A stretch of DNA of 14,136 nt from Thiothrix sp. (GTDB lineage Bacteria; Pseudomonadota; Gammaproteobacteria; Thiotrichales; Thiotrichaceae), in contig DRMA01000138.1 of NCBI GenBank assembly GCA_011375245.1, positions 1-14,136 on the forward strand, written 5' to 3'. The notes under the pieces are model-generated. The model was not told the origin of the DNA. It did no database searches and saw nothing but the letters and a program-made list of their open reading frames with translations. This document shows, piece after piece, positions 7,417-14,136 of the stretch. The translations under genes and the position numbers were made by a program. How positions within the stretch are numbered: the stretch's first letter is position 1; each line of letters begins with the position of its first letter.

Positions 7417-7711
7417 GTTAAGGGTTAGCTATAGCCTAAAACTTATTACACGACTGGCCACAAAATAATGATTACTGGGAAATAGTTAGTTCAAAATAGA
7501 TCGCTAATCACGATAACGTACCTTGTGAATGTACAAAGTATGATCATAATGTACGATCCTTCCTAACTATTTTGACAAAGCGCGTTTCGATCATTGTTTT
7601 TTGTGGCCTTTTTTTATCTAAAATTTATGTTTTTTTTGGCTATCAGAGTATAGATAGAATGCTTTAAAACATGAGTTTACTAAGTCATTATATGTAATAG
7701 GAAGTAATTCA
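7417..7711. other. soxK-soxB spacer
   Basis: This 295-base gap has no supported gene. About half of it is occupied by the inverted-repeat element at 7456-7608, which ends in seven T residues (7609-7615). The remainder is an AT-rich soxB leader with AGGAAG near 7699 as the ribosome site, seven bases before the ATG. I could not identify a convincing promoter for soxB, though the spacing suggests that it may be expressed separately from soxXAK. Confidence 0.45.
7456..7608. repeat. Large imperfect inverted repeat (MITE-like or structured RNA)
   Basis: The outer arms are 7456-7472 (GGCCACAAAATAATGAT) and 7590-7608 (ATCATTGTTTTTTGTGGCC), complementary apart from a short indel and one mismatch. Inner arms AAATAGTTAG (7480-7489) and CTAACTATTT (7563-7572) are perfectly complementary. 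The centre contains three GTAC words (7518, 7531, 7551), a further hairpin (TACCTTGT with ACAAAGTA) and the palindrome ATGATCAT. Seven T residues follow the right arm, so a transcript leaving soxK could terminate here, although the loop is long for an intrinsic terminator. A decayed mobile element is the alternative; no target duplication was seen. Confidence 0.6.
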
Positions 7712-9628
7712 ATGCCAACAATGAATAAACGTACCTTTTTAAAATTAGCTGCGATGGGGGTTGCGGGCACAGCAGCAGGCTCGCTGCCATTATTCATGCA
7801 CAATGCCTATGCTAGTGAAAAAATGCCAAAAGGTTTTTACAGTTTGCCAAAAAAAGGGCAAGCACGTATTTTGCATATGACTGATTTACATGGTCAGTTA
7901 TTGCCAGTCTATTTTCGTGAACCCAATGTCAATTTAGGTGTGGGTGTTGCTAATGGTCGTCCACCACACATTGTGGGCAAAAAATTACTCGAAAAAATGA
8001 AGTTACCTTTAAATGGACCTGAAGCCTATGCGTATACTTACTTAGATTTTTTAACTGCTGCTAAAAAATACGGCAAAACAGGTGGTTATTCGCATATCAA
8101 AACCTTGCTGGATAGCTTACGCAAAGATGCAGGTGGTGTTGAGAATACCTTAACCCTTGATGGTGGTGATTTGTGGCAGGGGTCTGGTACGTCGTTGTGG
8201 ACTCGTGGTGTTGATATGGTAGAGGCATCCAATATTTTGGGGGTCAATGTCATGGTTGGTCATTGGGAATTCACGTATGAAGAACAAGAAGTATTAAGCA
8301 ATGTCGCTTTGTTTAAGGGGGATTTTATTGGTCAGAATGTGAGGGTTAAAGATGACTCGTTAATGGATGATAAATATACTGAATTAGTTGAAAAAAATAA
8401 GGGGCTTGGGTTGTTTAATGAGGATAATGGTAATGCCTTTCAACCGTATGTCATGAAAAAAATTGGTGGCAAACGTATTGCCGTGGTTGGGCAAGCCTTC
8501 CCTCGTACTGCCAATGCCAATCCCCCTGAGTTTTTCCCTGATTGGTCATTTGGCTTACGTGAAGACGATATGGCGGCTTTAGTGAAGAAAATTCGTACTG
8601 AAGAGAAGCCTGATGCAGTGATTTTGCTCTCACATAATGGCATGGATGTTGATATTAAGATGGGCGAAAATATTGCTGGTCTTGATGCGGTATTTGGTGG
8701 TCATACTCATGACGGTATGCCACGTCCCATTGAAGTGAAGCGGAAAGATGGAAGTCGTTGCTTGGTAACCAATGCGGGTTCAAATGGCAAATTTGTTGGT
8801 GTGATGGACATTGATGTTAAAAGTGTTGGCAAAGTCGAAATGCATTATAAAATGCTCCCAGTGATTACCGACTGGTTGCCTGCTGATAAAGAAATGGAAG
8901 CCTATATCACGCAAATGCGTAGTAAGAAATATGACGACAAGATCATTGAAGCACGTAATAAAAAATTCCACTTCAATAAGGCACGTGTTGGTAAAACCTA
9001 TGATGAAATTCTTACCGAAAAGTTAGCCATTGCTGATCGTACTCTTTACCGTCGTGGTAACTTTATGGGGACTTGGGATCAGGTATTATGTAATGCCTTG
9101 CGCGAAGAATATAAGGCTGATATTGCATTATCAGCAGGTGTACGTTGGGGAACATCAACACTGAAGGGCGATTGGATCACGATGGAAGATGTGATGACAC
9201 AGTGTTCAATGACTTATGCCGAAACCTATGTTATGGATATGAAAGGTAAGGAGTTATTAGAAATGTTGGAGCAAGTTGCGGACAATTTATTTGACCCTGA
9301 TCCTTATCTTCAATCAGGGGGGGATATGGTGCGCGTGGGCGGTTTGGATTATACCATTGAACCAGCGAAGAAATTATATTCACGTATTACTGAAGCTCGT
9401 TTAGATAATGGTGACAAGATTGAAGCGGATAAGACTTATAAAGTAGCAGGCTGGGCAACGGTTAACCGTACACCTGATGGTCGCTTATTATGGGATATTA
9501 CCCGCGACTATATCCTGAAAAACAAAGGCAAAGATGATGTATTGAGGTTGAAGAAGATCAATCGTCCTAAGTTGTTAGGGGTGAGTGATAATGTTGGCTT
9601 GGCTGATTATGCAGGTGAAACAGGCTAA
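7712..9628 (+). CDS. soxB: SoxB, thiosulfohydrolase
   Basis: Periplasmic dimanganese hydrolase that releases sulfate from the S-sulfonate bound to SoxY. It has 638 residues, somewhat longer than many SoxB proteins of about 560-590. Metallophosphatase motifs are HMTDLHGQ (D58, H60), LDGGDLWQG (D153), VGHWEFTY (H184), LSHNGMD (H308) and GGHTHDG (H331, H333). The GHWEF form is characteristic of SoxB rather than ordinary 5'-nucleotidases. A 5'-nucleotidase-type C-terminal domain follows (about 430-610). The N-terminus MNKRTFLKLAAMGVAG looks like a Tat signal with KR in place of RR. The ATG at 7712 has AGGAAG seven bases upstream; MNKR at 7721 is an alternative. A terminator follows. It works with SoxXAK but is set apart by a 295-base spacer. 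Confidence 0.96.
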   Translation: MPTMNKRTFLKLAAMGVAGTAAGSLPLFMHNAYASEKMPKGFYSLPKKGQARILHMTDLHGQLLPVYFREPNVNLGVGVANGRPPHIVGKKLLEKMKLPLNGPEAYAYTYLDFLTAAKKYGKTGGYSHIKTLLDSLRKDAGGVENTLTLDGGDLWQGSGTSLWTRGVDMVEASNILGVNVMVGHWEFTYEEQEVLSNVALFKGDFIGQNVRVKDDSLMDDKYTELVEKNKGLGLFNEDNGNAFQPYVMKKIGGKRIAVVGQAFPRTANANPPEFFPDWSFGLREDDMAALVKKIRTEEKPDAVILLSHNGMDVDIKMGENIAGLDAVFGGHTHDGMPRPIEVKRKDGSRCLVTNAGSNGKFVGVMDIDVKSVGKVEMHYKMLPVITDWLPADKEMEAYITQMRSKKYDDKIIEARNKKFHFNKARVGKTYDEILTEKLAIADRTLYRRGNFMGTWDQVLCNALREEYKADIALSAGVRWGTSTLKGDWITMEDVMTQCSMTYAETYVMDMKGKELLEMLEQVADNLFDPDPYLQSGGDMVRVGGLDYTIEPAKKLYSRITEARLDNGDKIEADKTYKVAGWATVNRTPDGRLLWDITRDYILKNKGKDDVLRLKKINRPKLLGVSDNVGLADYAGETG

Positions 9629-9651
9629 GTTTTTGTAGCACTTTTGAGTAA

Positions 9652-9680
9652 GGGGCAATCATTTGTGGTTGTCCTTTTCT
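9652..9680 (+). terminator. Intrinsic terminator after soxB
   Basis: GGGCAATC (9653-9660) pairs with GGTTGTCC (9667-9674) over 8 bp, counting two G-U pairs, with a 6-base loop, and is followed directly by TTTTCT. It lies 24 bases beyond the soxB stop. Read on the other strand two pairs are lost, so it mainly serves soxB rather than the convergent rhomboid gene. Confidence 0.6.
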
Positions 9681-9700
9681 GTTTATGGGTTTGTTCTTAC

Positions 9701-10414
9701 CTATCTTTTTTTCCAGTGCAACATCAAGACCAAGCCAACAATTGCTCCGCCAACATGGACAAAGTGGGCTACGTTTTTATCAAATACGCCAAGTCCTGTT
9801 ACTCCCGAAAACACATCTAAGGCAATGACTGCGGGGATAAAATACTTCAGCATAATCTGCCACTGCGGTAAAATAAACGGTAGTTTTGCTTGTGGAAACG
9901 TCATAATAAAAGCGACTAACACACCATAAATAGCACCTGATGAACCAACGAGTGGCATCGTATAAATATCAAGGAGTATGGCGATATCAGCATTATGGGC
10001 TTTTAGTGTAGAACTATACATACCTGTGGTTAGTGTTTGTTCAATGTTAGCCGTGGCAACACCAAGATTAATAAGGTCGTTATAGGTTTGGCTAAATTGA
10101 TAATAATTAATGAGCGTATAAATAGCGGCAGCCCCAATCCCTGAGATAAGGTAAAACAATAAAAACTGACTATTCCCCCACACCTTTTCTAATTTGCTGC
10201 CAAAAAGCCATAAAGCTAGCATATTGAAGAGTAAATGTGGCACGTTATCATGAATAAATAGATGGCTTAGGTATTGCCAGAAGTTAAAGGATGTATTTTC
10301 TGGGAAATAGAGGTCAAGCGTATTAAGCGCGCTGGATTCCCATAAGGTACTTACAAGAAAGAGTAGGATATTGGCGAGGATTAAAAGAGTGACGCTACTG
10401 TAAAGTTTGCCCAT
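9701..10414 (-). CDS. Rhomboid-family intramembrane serine protease
   Basis: Polytopic inner-membrane protein of 237 residues. Rhomboid signatures are all present: HLLFNMLALWLFG (about 60-72, with H60 and N64), the nucleophile motif VGSSGAIYG (catalytic S159) and VAHFVHVGGAIVG with the catalytic histidine, most likely H220. Six membrane helices fit the pattern. A hydrophilic insert of about 50 residues (roughly 105-155) separates the early helices from the serine helix, as in a common bacterial subgroup. It starts with an ATG at 10414. It is convergent with soxB and unlikely to belong to the sulfur pathway. Substrates cannot be predicted. Confidence 0.92.
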   Translation of the reverse strand: MGKLYSSVTLLILANILLFLVSTLWESSALNTLDLYFPENTSFNFWQYLSHLFIHDNVPHLLFNMLALWLFGSKLEKVWGNSQFLLFYLISGIGAAAIYTLINYYQFSQTYNDLINLGVATANIEQTLTTGMYSSTLKAHNADIAILLDIYTMPLVGSSGAIYGVLVAFIMTFPQAKLPFILPQWQIMLKYFIPAVIALDVFSGVTGLGVFDKNVAHFVHVGGAIVGLVLMLHWKKR

Positions 10415-10808
10415 ATTTGCCTATAGCAGAGTGTTTTCGGTTTTTCGTTGTCAGTTTTGTAGGGGATTTGCATCTATGTAGAGAACCAGATAATTGCGTT
10501 CACAGATTAGAAGCAAGTCATGTGCGTTATTTTTTAATCAGTAGTTGTTTGAACCTATATATCCCCATGTTTTTAACAAGTCATTCGGCATGGTTCAATA
10601 TAAGGTAACACTTTTGTAGCCTTGATGTAGCTTGCGGAATCAAGGAAATATATTGTAACTATCTAAATTATTTGTATTTCACCTGCATTCCGCAAGCTCC
10701 ATACAGGCTACGCTGTTGTTACGTTGTGATCTACATTTCTGAATCACGCCAGTCATTCGTTTGATGAAAAAATGATCTTATTAAAAACACTAAAGGGGGT
10801 AATGGTTG
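10415..10808. other. Intergenic region between rhomboid gene and smpB
   Basis: About 390 bases without a supported gene. It must hold the rhomboid promoter and the 3' end of smpB. The main recognisable structure is the inverted repeat at 10605-10722. No tmRNA (ssrA) signature was seen despite the neighbouring smpB. No clear terminator was found for smpB. GTTGTTACG occurs both at 10715-10723 and about 90 bases later (10805-10813). Confidence 0.45.
10605..10722. repeat. Inverted-repeat element with 36-base arms (MITE-like)
   Basis: The core arms 10616-10640 and 10687-10711 are complementary at 22 of 25 positions, including a perfect 12-base part (AGCTTGCGGAAT and ATTCCGCAAGCT). The outermost six bases also pair (GTAACA at 10605-10610, TGTTAC at 10717-10722), separated from the core by five unpaired bases on each side. 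The centre is a 46-base AT-rich spacer. From memory, sequences of the form GTAGCCT-ATG-AGC-GCGGAAT are common dispersed intergenic repeats in gammaproteobacterial genomes. That family assignment is recall, not a search. No target duplication was seen. Confidence 0.65.
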
Positions 10809-11288
10809 TTACGAGCTTTTCAATAATCGTGTTTTTTCTCGATTCCAATCACGTTCTTTTTCTGTGGCGCGTTTATCATGGTTTTGCTTGCCTTTGCCAA
10901 GTCCAATTTCAAGTTTGACGCGGTTTTTATTCCAATAGAGACGCAAGGGTAAAATACTATACCCTTTCTGATCAACAGATGCCTTTAGACGTGCTAGTTC
11001 ATAGTCATGTAAGAGTAATTTACGCGCACGGGTTGGATTAGGATTAATGTGAGTTGAGGCAGAAAGTAACGGTGAAAAATGCGAACCAACCAGCCATGCT
11101 TCACCTTTTTTTAGCGTAACATAACCTTCTTTTAGTTGCACTCGACCTTCGCGTAAACTTTTTACTTCCCAGCCTTCCAGCACCATGCCTGCCTCTTGCG
11201 TACTCTCAATCGAGTAGTTAAAGCGAGCAATTTTATTTAATGCGATAGTAAGACCACCAAGGCCTTTTTTCTTTTTTCGTTTAGCCAT
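10809..11288 (-). CDS. smpB: SmpB, SsrA (tmRNA)-binding protein
   Basis: Ribosome-rescue factor of 159 residues that binds tmRNA and delivers it to stalled ribosomes. It has the canonical start MAKRKKKKGLGGLTIALNKI, then LEGWEVKSLREGRVQLKEGY, RARKLLLHDYE, LRLYWNKNRVKLEIGLGKGK and the basic C-terminal tail DKRATEKERDWNREKTRLLK. The reading frame is open 19 codons further up to 11345, but the extra sequence is not family-like, so 11288 is chosen. A perfect TATAAT lies only six bases before this ATG and no Shine-Dalgarno is present, suggesting a leaderless transcript. It is divergent from ratA, a common gammaproteobacterial arrangement. Confidence 0.95.
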   Translation of the reverse strand: MAKRKKKKGLGGLTIALNKIARFNYSIESTQEAGMVLEGWEVKSLREGRVQLKEGYVTLKKGEAWLVGSHFSPLLSASTHINPNPTRARKLLLHDYELARLKASVDQKGYSILPLRLYWNKNRVKLEIGLGKGKQNHDKRATEKERDWNREKTRLLKSS

Positions 11289-11294
11289 GTAAAC

Positions 11295-11300
11295 ATTATA
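11295..11300 (-). promoter_or_regulatory. Predicted -10 box of smpB
   Basis: On the minus strand TATAAT ends six bases before the smpB ATG. Transcription would begin at about the A of the start codon. The -35 region is weak. If it is used, smpB mRNA is leaderless or nearly so. Confidence 0.4.
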
Positions 11301-11353
11301 ACGCAAAATTGTAGTTTTATGTTGAGGGTTACTTATTCTCATCATGTGATTCT

Positions 11354-11362
11354 TGTTATGAT
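11354..11362 (+). promoter_or_regulatory. Possible extended -10 promoter of ratA
   Basis: TGTTATGAT fits the extended -10 form (TG, one base, then TATGAT, 5 of 6). It would start transcripts near 11369, some 29 bases before the ratA ATG and upstream of its AAGGA ribosome site. There is no good -35 at the standard distance. Confidence 0.35.
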
Positions 11363-11397
11363 GGCAACATTGAAAATTAATAAAAGGAAAATGCTGA

Positions 11398-11832
11398 ATG
11401 CCGTCGATTAGTCGAAGTGCATTGGTTCCCTATAGTACGGAACAAATGTTTAAAATTGTTGATGATGTTGAGCAGTACTCGACGTTTTTGCCGTGGTGTG
11501 GTGCATCAGAGGAAATTAAGCGCACTGATGCGAGTGTTGAAGCATCAGTGACAATTGCCAAAGGGGCGATTCATAAAAAATTTGTCACCTTAAATGAAAC
11601 TCAGCCTTATTCGGTCATTGAGATGAAATTATTAGAAGGGCCGTTTAAGCATTTACATGGTTATTGGCGTTTTGAAGATTTAAAAGGGCAAGCTTGTAAG
11701 ATTTCGCTTGAATTGGATTTTGAGTTTTCTAACCGCTTGGTAAGTATGGCAATTGGTTCTATTTTTAACCAAGTTGCTAATACGTTAGTTGATTCTTTTG
11801 TTGCTCGTGCAAAAGAGTTGCATGGGGTATGA
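11398..11832 (+). CDS. ratA: RatA/COQ10-like SRPBCC-family protein
   Basis: A 144-residue single-domain protein of the START/SRPBCC fold, homologous to E. coli RatA (YfjG) and mitochondrial COQ10. Telltale stretches are PSISRSALVPYSTEQMFKIV, DDVEQYSTFLPWC, LLEGPFKHLHGYWRFE and the C-terminal helix FNQVANTLVDSFVARAKEL. The family binds lipids such as ubiquinone in its cavity; E. coli RatA was also reported to hinder ribosomal subunit association. AAGGA precedes the ATG. The stop overlaps the rnfH start (ATGA), so the two are translationally coupled. Biochemical role here is by family only. Confidence 0.92.
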   Translation: MPSISRSALVPYSTEQMFKIVDDVEQYSTFLPWCGASEEIKRTDASVEASVTIAKGAIHKKFVTLNETQPYSVIEMKLLEGPFKHLHGYWRFEDLKGQACKISLELDFEFSNRLVSMAIGSIFNQVANTLVDSFVARAKELHGV

Positions 11833-12143
11833 CAAAGGAAAAAAGTACGATTGCTATTGAAGTTGCTTATGCATTACCACAGGAGCAGACATTATTAGCA
11901 CTTAATGTTGCTAAAGGAAGTACAATTAAACAAGCTATTTTACAATCAGGAATACTTGAAAAATATCCTGATATTGATATAAACAGCGTTAAAGTGGGAA
12001 TCTTCGGCAAATTGAAAAAAATGACTGATAGTGTACGAGAAATGGATCGGATTGAGATTTATCGCCCGTTAATTGCTGACCCAAAAGAAGTTAGAAAGAA
12101 ACGTGCTGCCGCAGGGAAAAAAATGAAAAAAGGTGCTAAGTGA
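11829..12143 (+). CDS. rnfH: RnfH-family ubiquitin-like protein (RatB)
   Basis: A 104-residue protein of the RnfH (YfjF/RatB) family with a beta-grasp ubiquitin-like fold. The pattern IAIEVAYALPQEQTLLALNV, VGIFGKLKKMTDSVREMDRIE and especially IEIYRPLIADPKEVRKKRAA is diagnostic. A Lys-rich tail follows. The function is not settled: some rnfH genes accompany the Rnf electron-transport complex, and the RatA-RatB pair was once viewed as a toxin-antitoxin module. The start codon overlaps the ratA stop by four bases, indicating one operon. No rnf genes are visible nearby. Confidence 0.92.
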   Translation: MTKEKSTIAIEVAYALPQEQTLLALNVAKGSTIKQAILQSGILEKYPDIDINSVKVGIFGKLKKMTDSVREMDRIEIYRPLIADPKEVRKKRAAAGKKMKKGAK

Positions 12144-12187
12144 GTTAACTACTTTTTCTATAAATTAAAGATCAACAGGAATACAGG

Positions 12188-13066
12188 ATGAATATTGCGT
12201 TTTTAGGCTTGGGTACTATGGGATTTCCAATGGCTGGGCATCTTGCTGCTGCGGGTCATGAAATGGTGGTTTACAATCGTACTCAATCTGTTGCAGATAA
12301 ATGGAATGAACAATATAAAGGCTGGAAGGCTGCAACGCCTGCAGAGGCTGTGCAATTTTGTGAGGTAGCCATTACGTGTGTTGGTAATGATAAAGATGTG
12401 CGTGAGGTCTATCAGGGGGAGCAGGGGATTTTTGCCAGTATTCCAGAAGGTGTCACGCTAATTGATCACACCACTACCTCAGCAACCCTTGCACAAAAAC
12501 TGGCTAGTCAAGCAGCAGAAAAATCAAATGCTTTCTTGGATGCGCCTATTTCAGGAGGGCAAGCAGGAGCAGAGCAAGGGTTGTTAACGATTATGGTGGG
12601 GGGGGATGAATCTGCACTTAAAAAAATTGAGTCATTATTGGCAAACTATGCCGCAGCTATTAAATATATTGGTGAATCAGGTGCTGGACAGCACTGTAAA
12701 ATGGTTAACCAACTTTGTGTGGCGGGTGTACTGCAAGGGCTGGCTGAGGGATTAACATTTGCAAAAAAAGTAGGTATTTCATCAGATGTTATCCTTGATG
12801 CTTTACAACAGGGGGCAGGAAGTTCATGGCAGATGGAAAATCGCACTCATACGATGATGGCAGGTGAGTTTGATTTCGGTTTTGCTATAGATTGGATGCG
12901 TAAGGATTTAGATATTTGCCTGAATGAAGCGGCAAAAATGGGGTTGACATTACCATTGGCTGAGTTAGTTGATGCTAATTATCAGGAGTTACAGGCGCGT
13001 GGTTATAGTCGCTGTGATACCTCAGTATTGATTAAGCAGTTTGATAATGATCATTATAAAAAATAA
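12188..13066 (+). CDS. NAD(P)-dependent beta-hydroxyacid dehydrogenase (3-hydroxyisobutyrate dehydrogenase family)
   Basis: Cytosolic oxidoreductase of 292 residues, the standard length for the family. The Rossmann motif GLGTMGFPMAGHL is at 7-19. VYNRT (28-32), with an arginine after the second strand, hints at NADP preference. The substrate motif DAPISGGQAGAEQGLLTIMV (118-137) includes S122, and the catalytic lysine is K171 in GQHCKMVNQ, with N174. The C-terminal helical domain contains AIDWMRKDLDICL. Candidate reactions include reduction of succinic or glyoxylic semialdehyde or tartronate semialdehyde; the substrate cannot be told from sequence. AGGA lies seven bases before the ATG. It follows rnfH by 44 bases and may be co-transcribed. 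Confidence 0.88.
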   Translation: MNIAFLGLGTMGFPMAGHLAAAGHEMVVYNRTQSVADKWNEQYKGWKAATPAEAVQFCEVAITCVGNDKDVREVYQGEQGIFASIPEGVTLIDHTTTSATLAQKLASQAAEKSNAFLDAPISGGQAGAEQGLLTIMVGGDESALKKIESLLANYAAAIKYIGESGAGQHCKMVNQLCVAGVLQGLAEGLTFAKKVGISSDVILDALQQGAGSSWQMENRTHTMMAGEFDFGFAIDWMRKDLDICLNEAAKMGLTLPLAELVDANYQELQARGYSRCDTSVLIKQFDNDHYKK

Positions 13067-13119
13067 CAAGAAGCACTCACCTCTCTGAAAAACTCTCGTT
13101 TTTACCTAAATTACTATAC

Positions 13120-14133
13120 ATGCATATTACAGAAAACCAATCTTTACAGTCTTACAACTCATTTGGCGTGGCAGCAAAGGCGCGTTATTTTACGGTTATT
13201 AAGTATGATGATGATGTGGCTGAGTTGGTGAAATGGTTAAAGCAACATCCATTATTGCCTTATTTATTAGTGGGGGGAGGGAGTAACTTACTCTTTACTA
13301 AAGACTATCAAGGGTTAGTTATCCATATTGCATTAACGGGGAAGCAGGTTGTTGCCGAAGATACGGAATCGACTTATATACGTGCTGCAGCAGGGGAAAA
13401 TTGGCATGGTTTTGTTTTGTGGTCAATTGCACAAGGTTATGCGGGGTTAGAAAACTTATCGTTGATTCCTGGTACGGTGGGTGCAGCACCTGTGCAAAAT
13501 ATTGGTGCGTATGGTGTGGAATTAACCGATTGTTTTTTCCAGCTAGAAGCGGTTGATTTGCAAACAGGAAAAATGCGTGTTTTTGATCATGCTGCTTGTG
13601 AATTTGCATATCGTGATAGTTATTTTAAATCGGTTGCGCATGGTGGTTATCTTATTGTCTCAGTTACGTTTCGTTTGTTGAAAAAGCCGCAATGGAAAAT
13701 GCACTATGCGGATATTGCCAGACAACTAGGAAATCAAGTACCAACTGCACAGCGTATTAGTACGATTGTTATAAGTATTCGCCAAAGTAAATTACCTGAT
13801 CCAGCTGTGTTGGGTAATGCTGGGAGTTTTTTTAAAAACCCATTAGTGGAAAAACAAACATGGCTGTTGTTAAGAGCAAGTTTTCAAGATATGCCAGCTT
13901 ATGAACAGCTTGATAAGCGTTATAAGCTACCAGCAGCTTGGTTGATTGATCAATGCCATTGGAAGGGATATCAGCAAGGTGATGCAGGTGTTTATGCTAA
14001 ACATGCACTTGTCTTAGTCAATCATGGTACGGCAACAGGAGAGGAATTATGGTTATTAGCACAGCAAATTATTGACTCTGTTCAGGAAAAGTTTGGGATA
14101 ACGTTAGAACCTGAACCGAGTGTTATCAATTAG
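13120..14133 (+). CDS. murB: MurB, UDP-N-acetylenolpyruvoylglucosamine reductase (type I)
   Basis: Cytosolic FAD enzyme that reduces UDP-GlcNAc-enolpyruvate to UDP-MurNAc in peptidoglycan synthesis. It has 337 residues, close to the E. coli length. FAD-binding motifs are YLLVGGGSNLLFT (48-60) and LENLSLIPGTVGAAPVQNIG (110-129). Likely catalytic residues are R165 in YRDSYFK, the proton donor S236 in GNAGSFFKNP, and E332 in LEPEP. The inserted YRDSYF segment identifies the type I enzyme. The gene is complete, with its stop just inside the window edge. No strong Shine-Dalgarno precedes the ATG. It follows the dehydrogenase by 53 bases. Confidence 0.96.
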   Translation: MHITENQSLQSYNSFGVAAKARYFTVIKYDDDVAELVKWLKQHPLLPYLLVGGGSNLLFTKDYQGLVIHIALTGKQVVAEDTESTYIRAAAGENWHGFVLWSIAQGYAGLENLSLIPGTVGAAPVQNIGAYGVELTDCFFQLEAVDLQTGKMRVFDHAACEFAYRDSYFKSVAHGGYLIVSVTFRLLKKPQWKMHYADIARQLGNQVPTAQRISTIVISIRQSKLPDPAVLGNAGSFFKNPLVEKQTWLLLRASFQDMPAYEQLDKRYKLPAAWLIDQCHWKGYQQGDAGVYAKHALVLVNHGTATGEELWLLAQQIIDSVQEKFGITLEPEPSVIN

Positions 14134-14136
14134 AAC

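Noticed and set aside
10415..10808. tmRNA gene next to smpB
   Set aside because: No tRNA-like ends or tag-peptide frame were seen on either strand.
11398..12143. RatA-RnfH as a toxin-antitoxin module
   Set aside because: Gene order matches the old RatAB proposal, but both families are conserved housekeeping proteins and nothing in the sequence indicates toxin activity.

Overview
The window looks like a chromosomal segment of an AT-rich gammaproteobacterium that oxidises reduced sulfur compounds. The sulfur part is seen directly: a soxX-soxA-soxK-soxB cluster. The gammaproteobacterial part is inferred from the ratA-rnfH (yfjG-yfjF type) pair divergent from smpB, the style of the AGCS symporter and a TtrS/TtrR-like sensor pair. 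The genus cannot be fixed from the sequence alone.

Layout. Positions 1-382 hold the start of a minus-strand receptor with a single-Cache sensing domain, cut by the window edge. Next, on the minus strand, is a sodium:alanine-type (AGCS) symporter (566-2110). A long divergent spacer (2111-2660) leads to a plus-strand two-component system. This consists of a PhnD-like/PAS/histidine kinase hybrid of the TtrS type (2661-4889) and a FixJ/TtrR-type response regulator (4923-5534). After a 271-base regulatory gap come soxX, soxA and soxK with 12-base gaps. A 295-base spacer containing a large inverted repeat separates soxK from soxB, which ends at a recognisable intrinsic terminator. Downstream are a convergent rhomboid protease and smpB (both minus), then plus-strand ratA, rnfH, a beta-hydroxyacid dehydrogenase and murB. 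The last block is ordinary housekeeping sequence.

How the parts fit. TtrS-type kinases bind small ligands, tetrathionate or thiosulfate in studied cases, through a periplasmic domain, and their partner activates sulfur-oxyanion genes. Placed immediately upstream of soxXAK, the pair is best read as a substrate-sensing switch for thiosulfate oxidation. SoxAX (with SoxK) conjugates thiosulfate to the SoxYZ carrier and SoxB cleaves off sulfate. SoxYZ and SoxCD are not in the window, so the pathway must be completed elsewhere. A 10-base word (ACAAAGTTAC) is shared, in inverted orientation, by the regions in front of ttrS and soxX. In both places it sits near the -35 position of a plausible promoter, making it the best candidate here for a regulator-binding site.

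Most unusual features: a Cys-rich repeated linker at the start of the mature sensor kinase; three long intergenic palindromic (MITE-like) elements at 453-555, 7456-7608 and 10605-10722; a KR instead of RR Tat-like signal on SoxB; and an apparently leaderless smpB.
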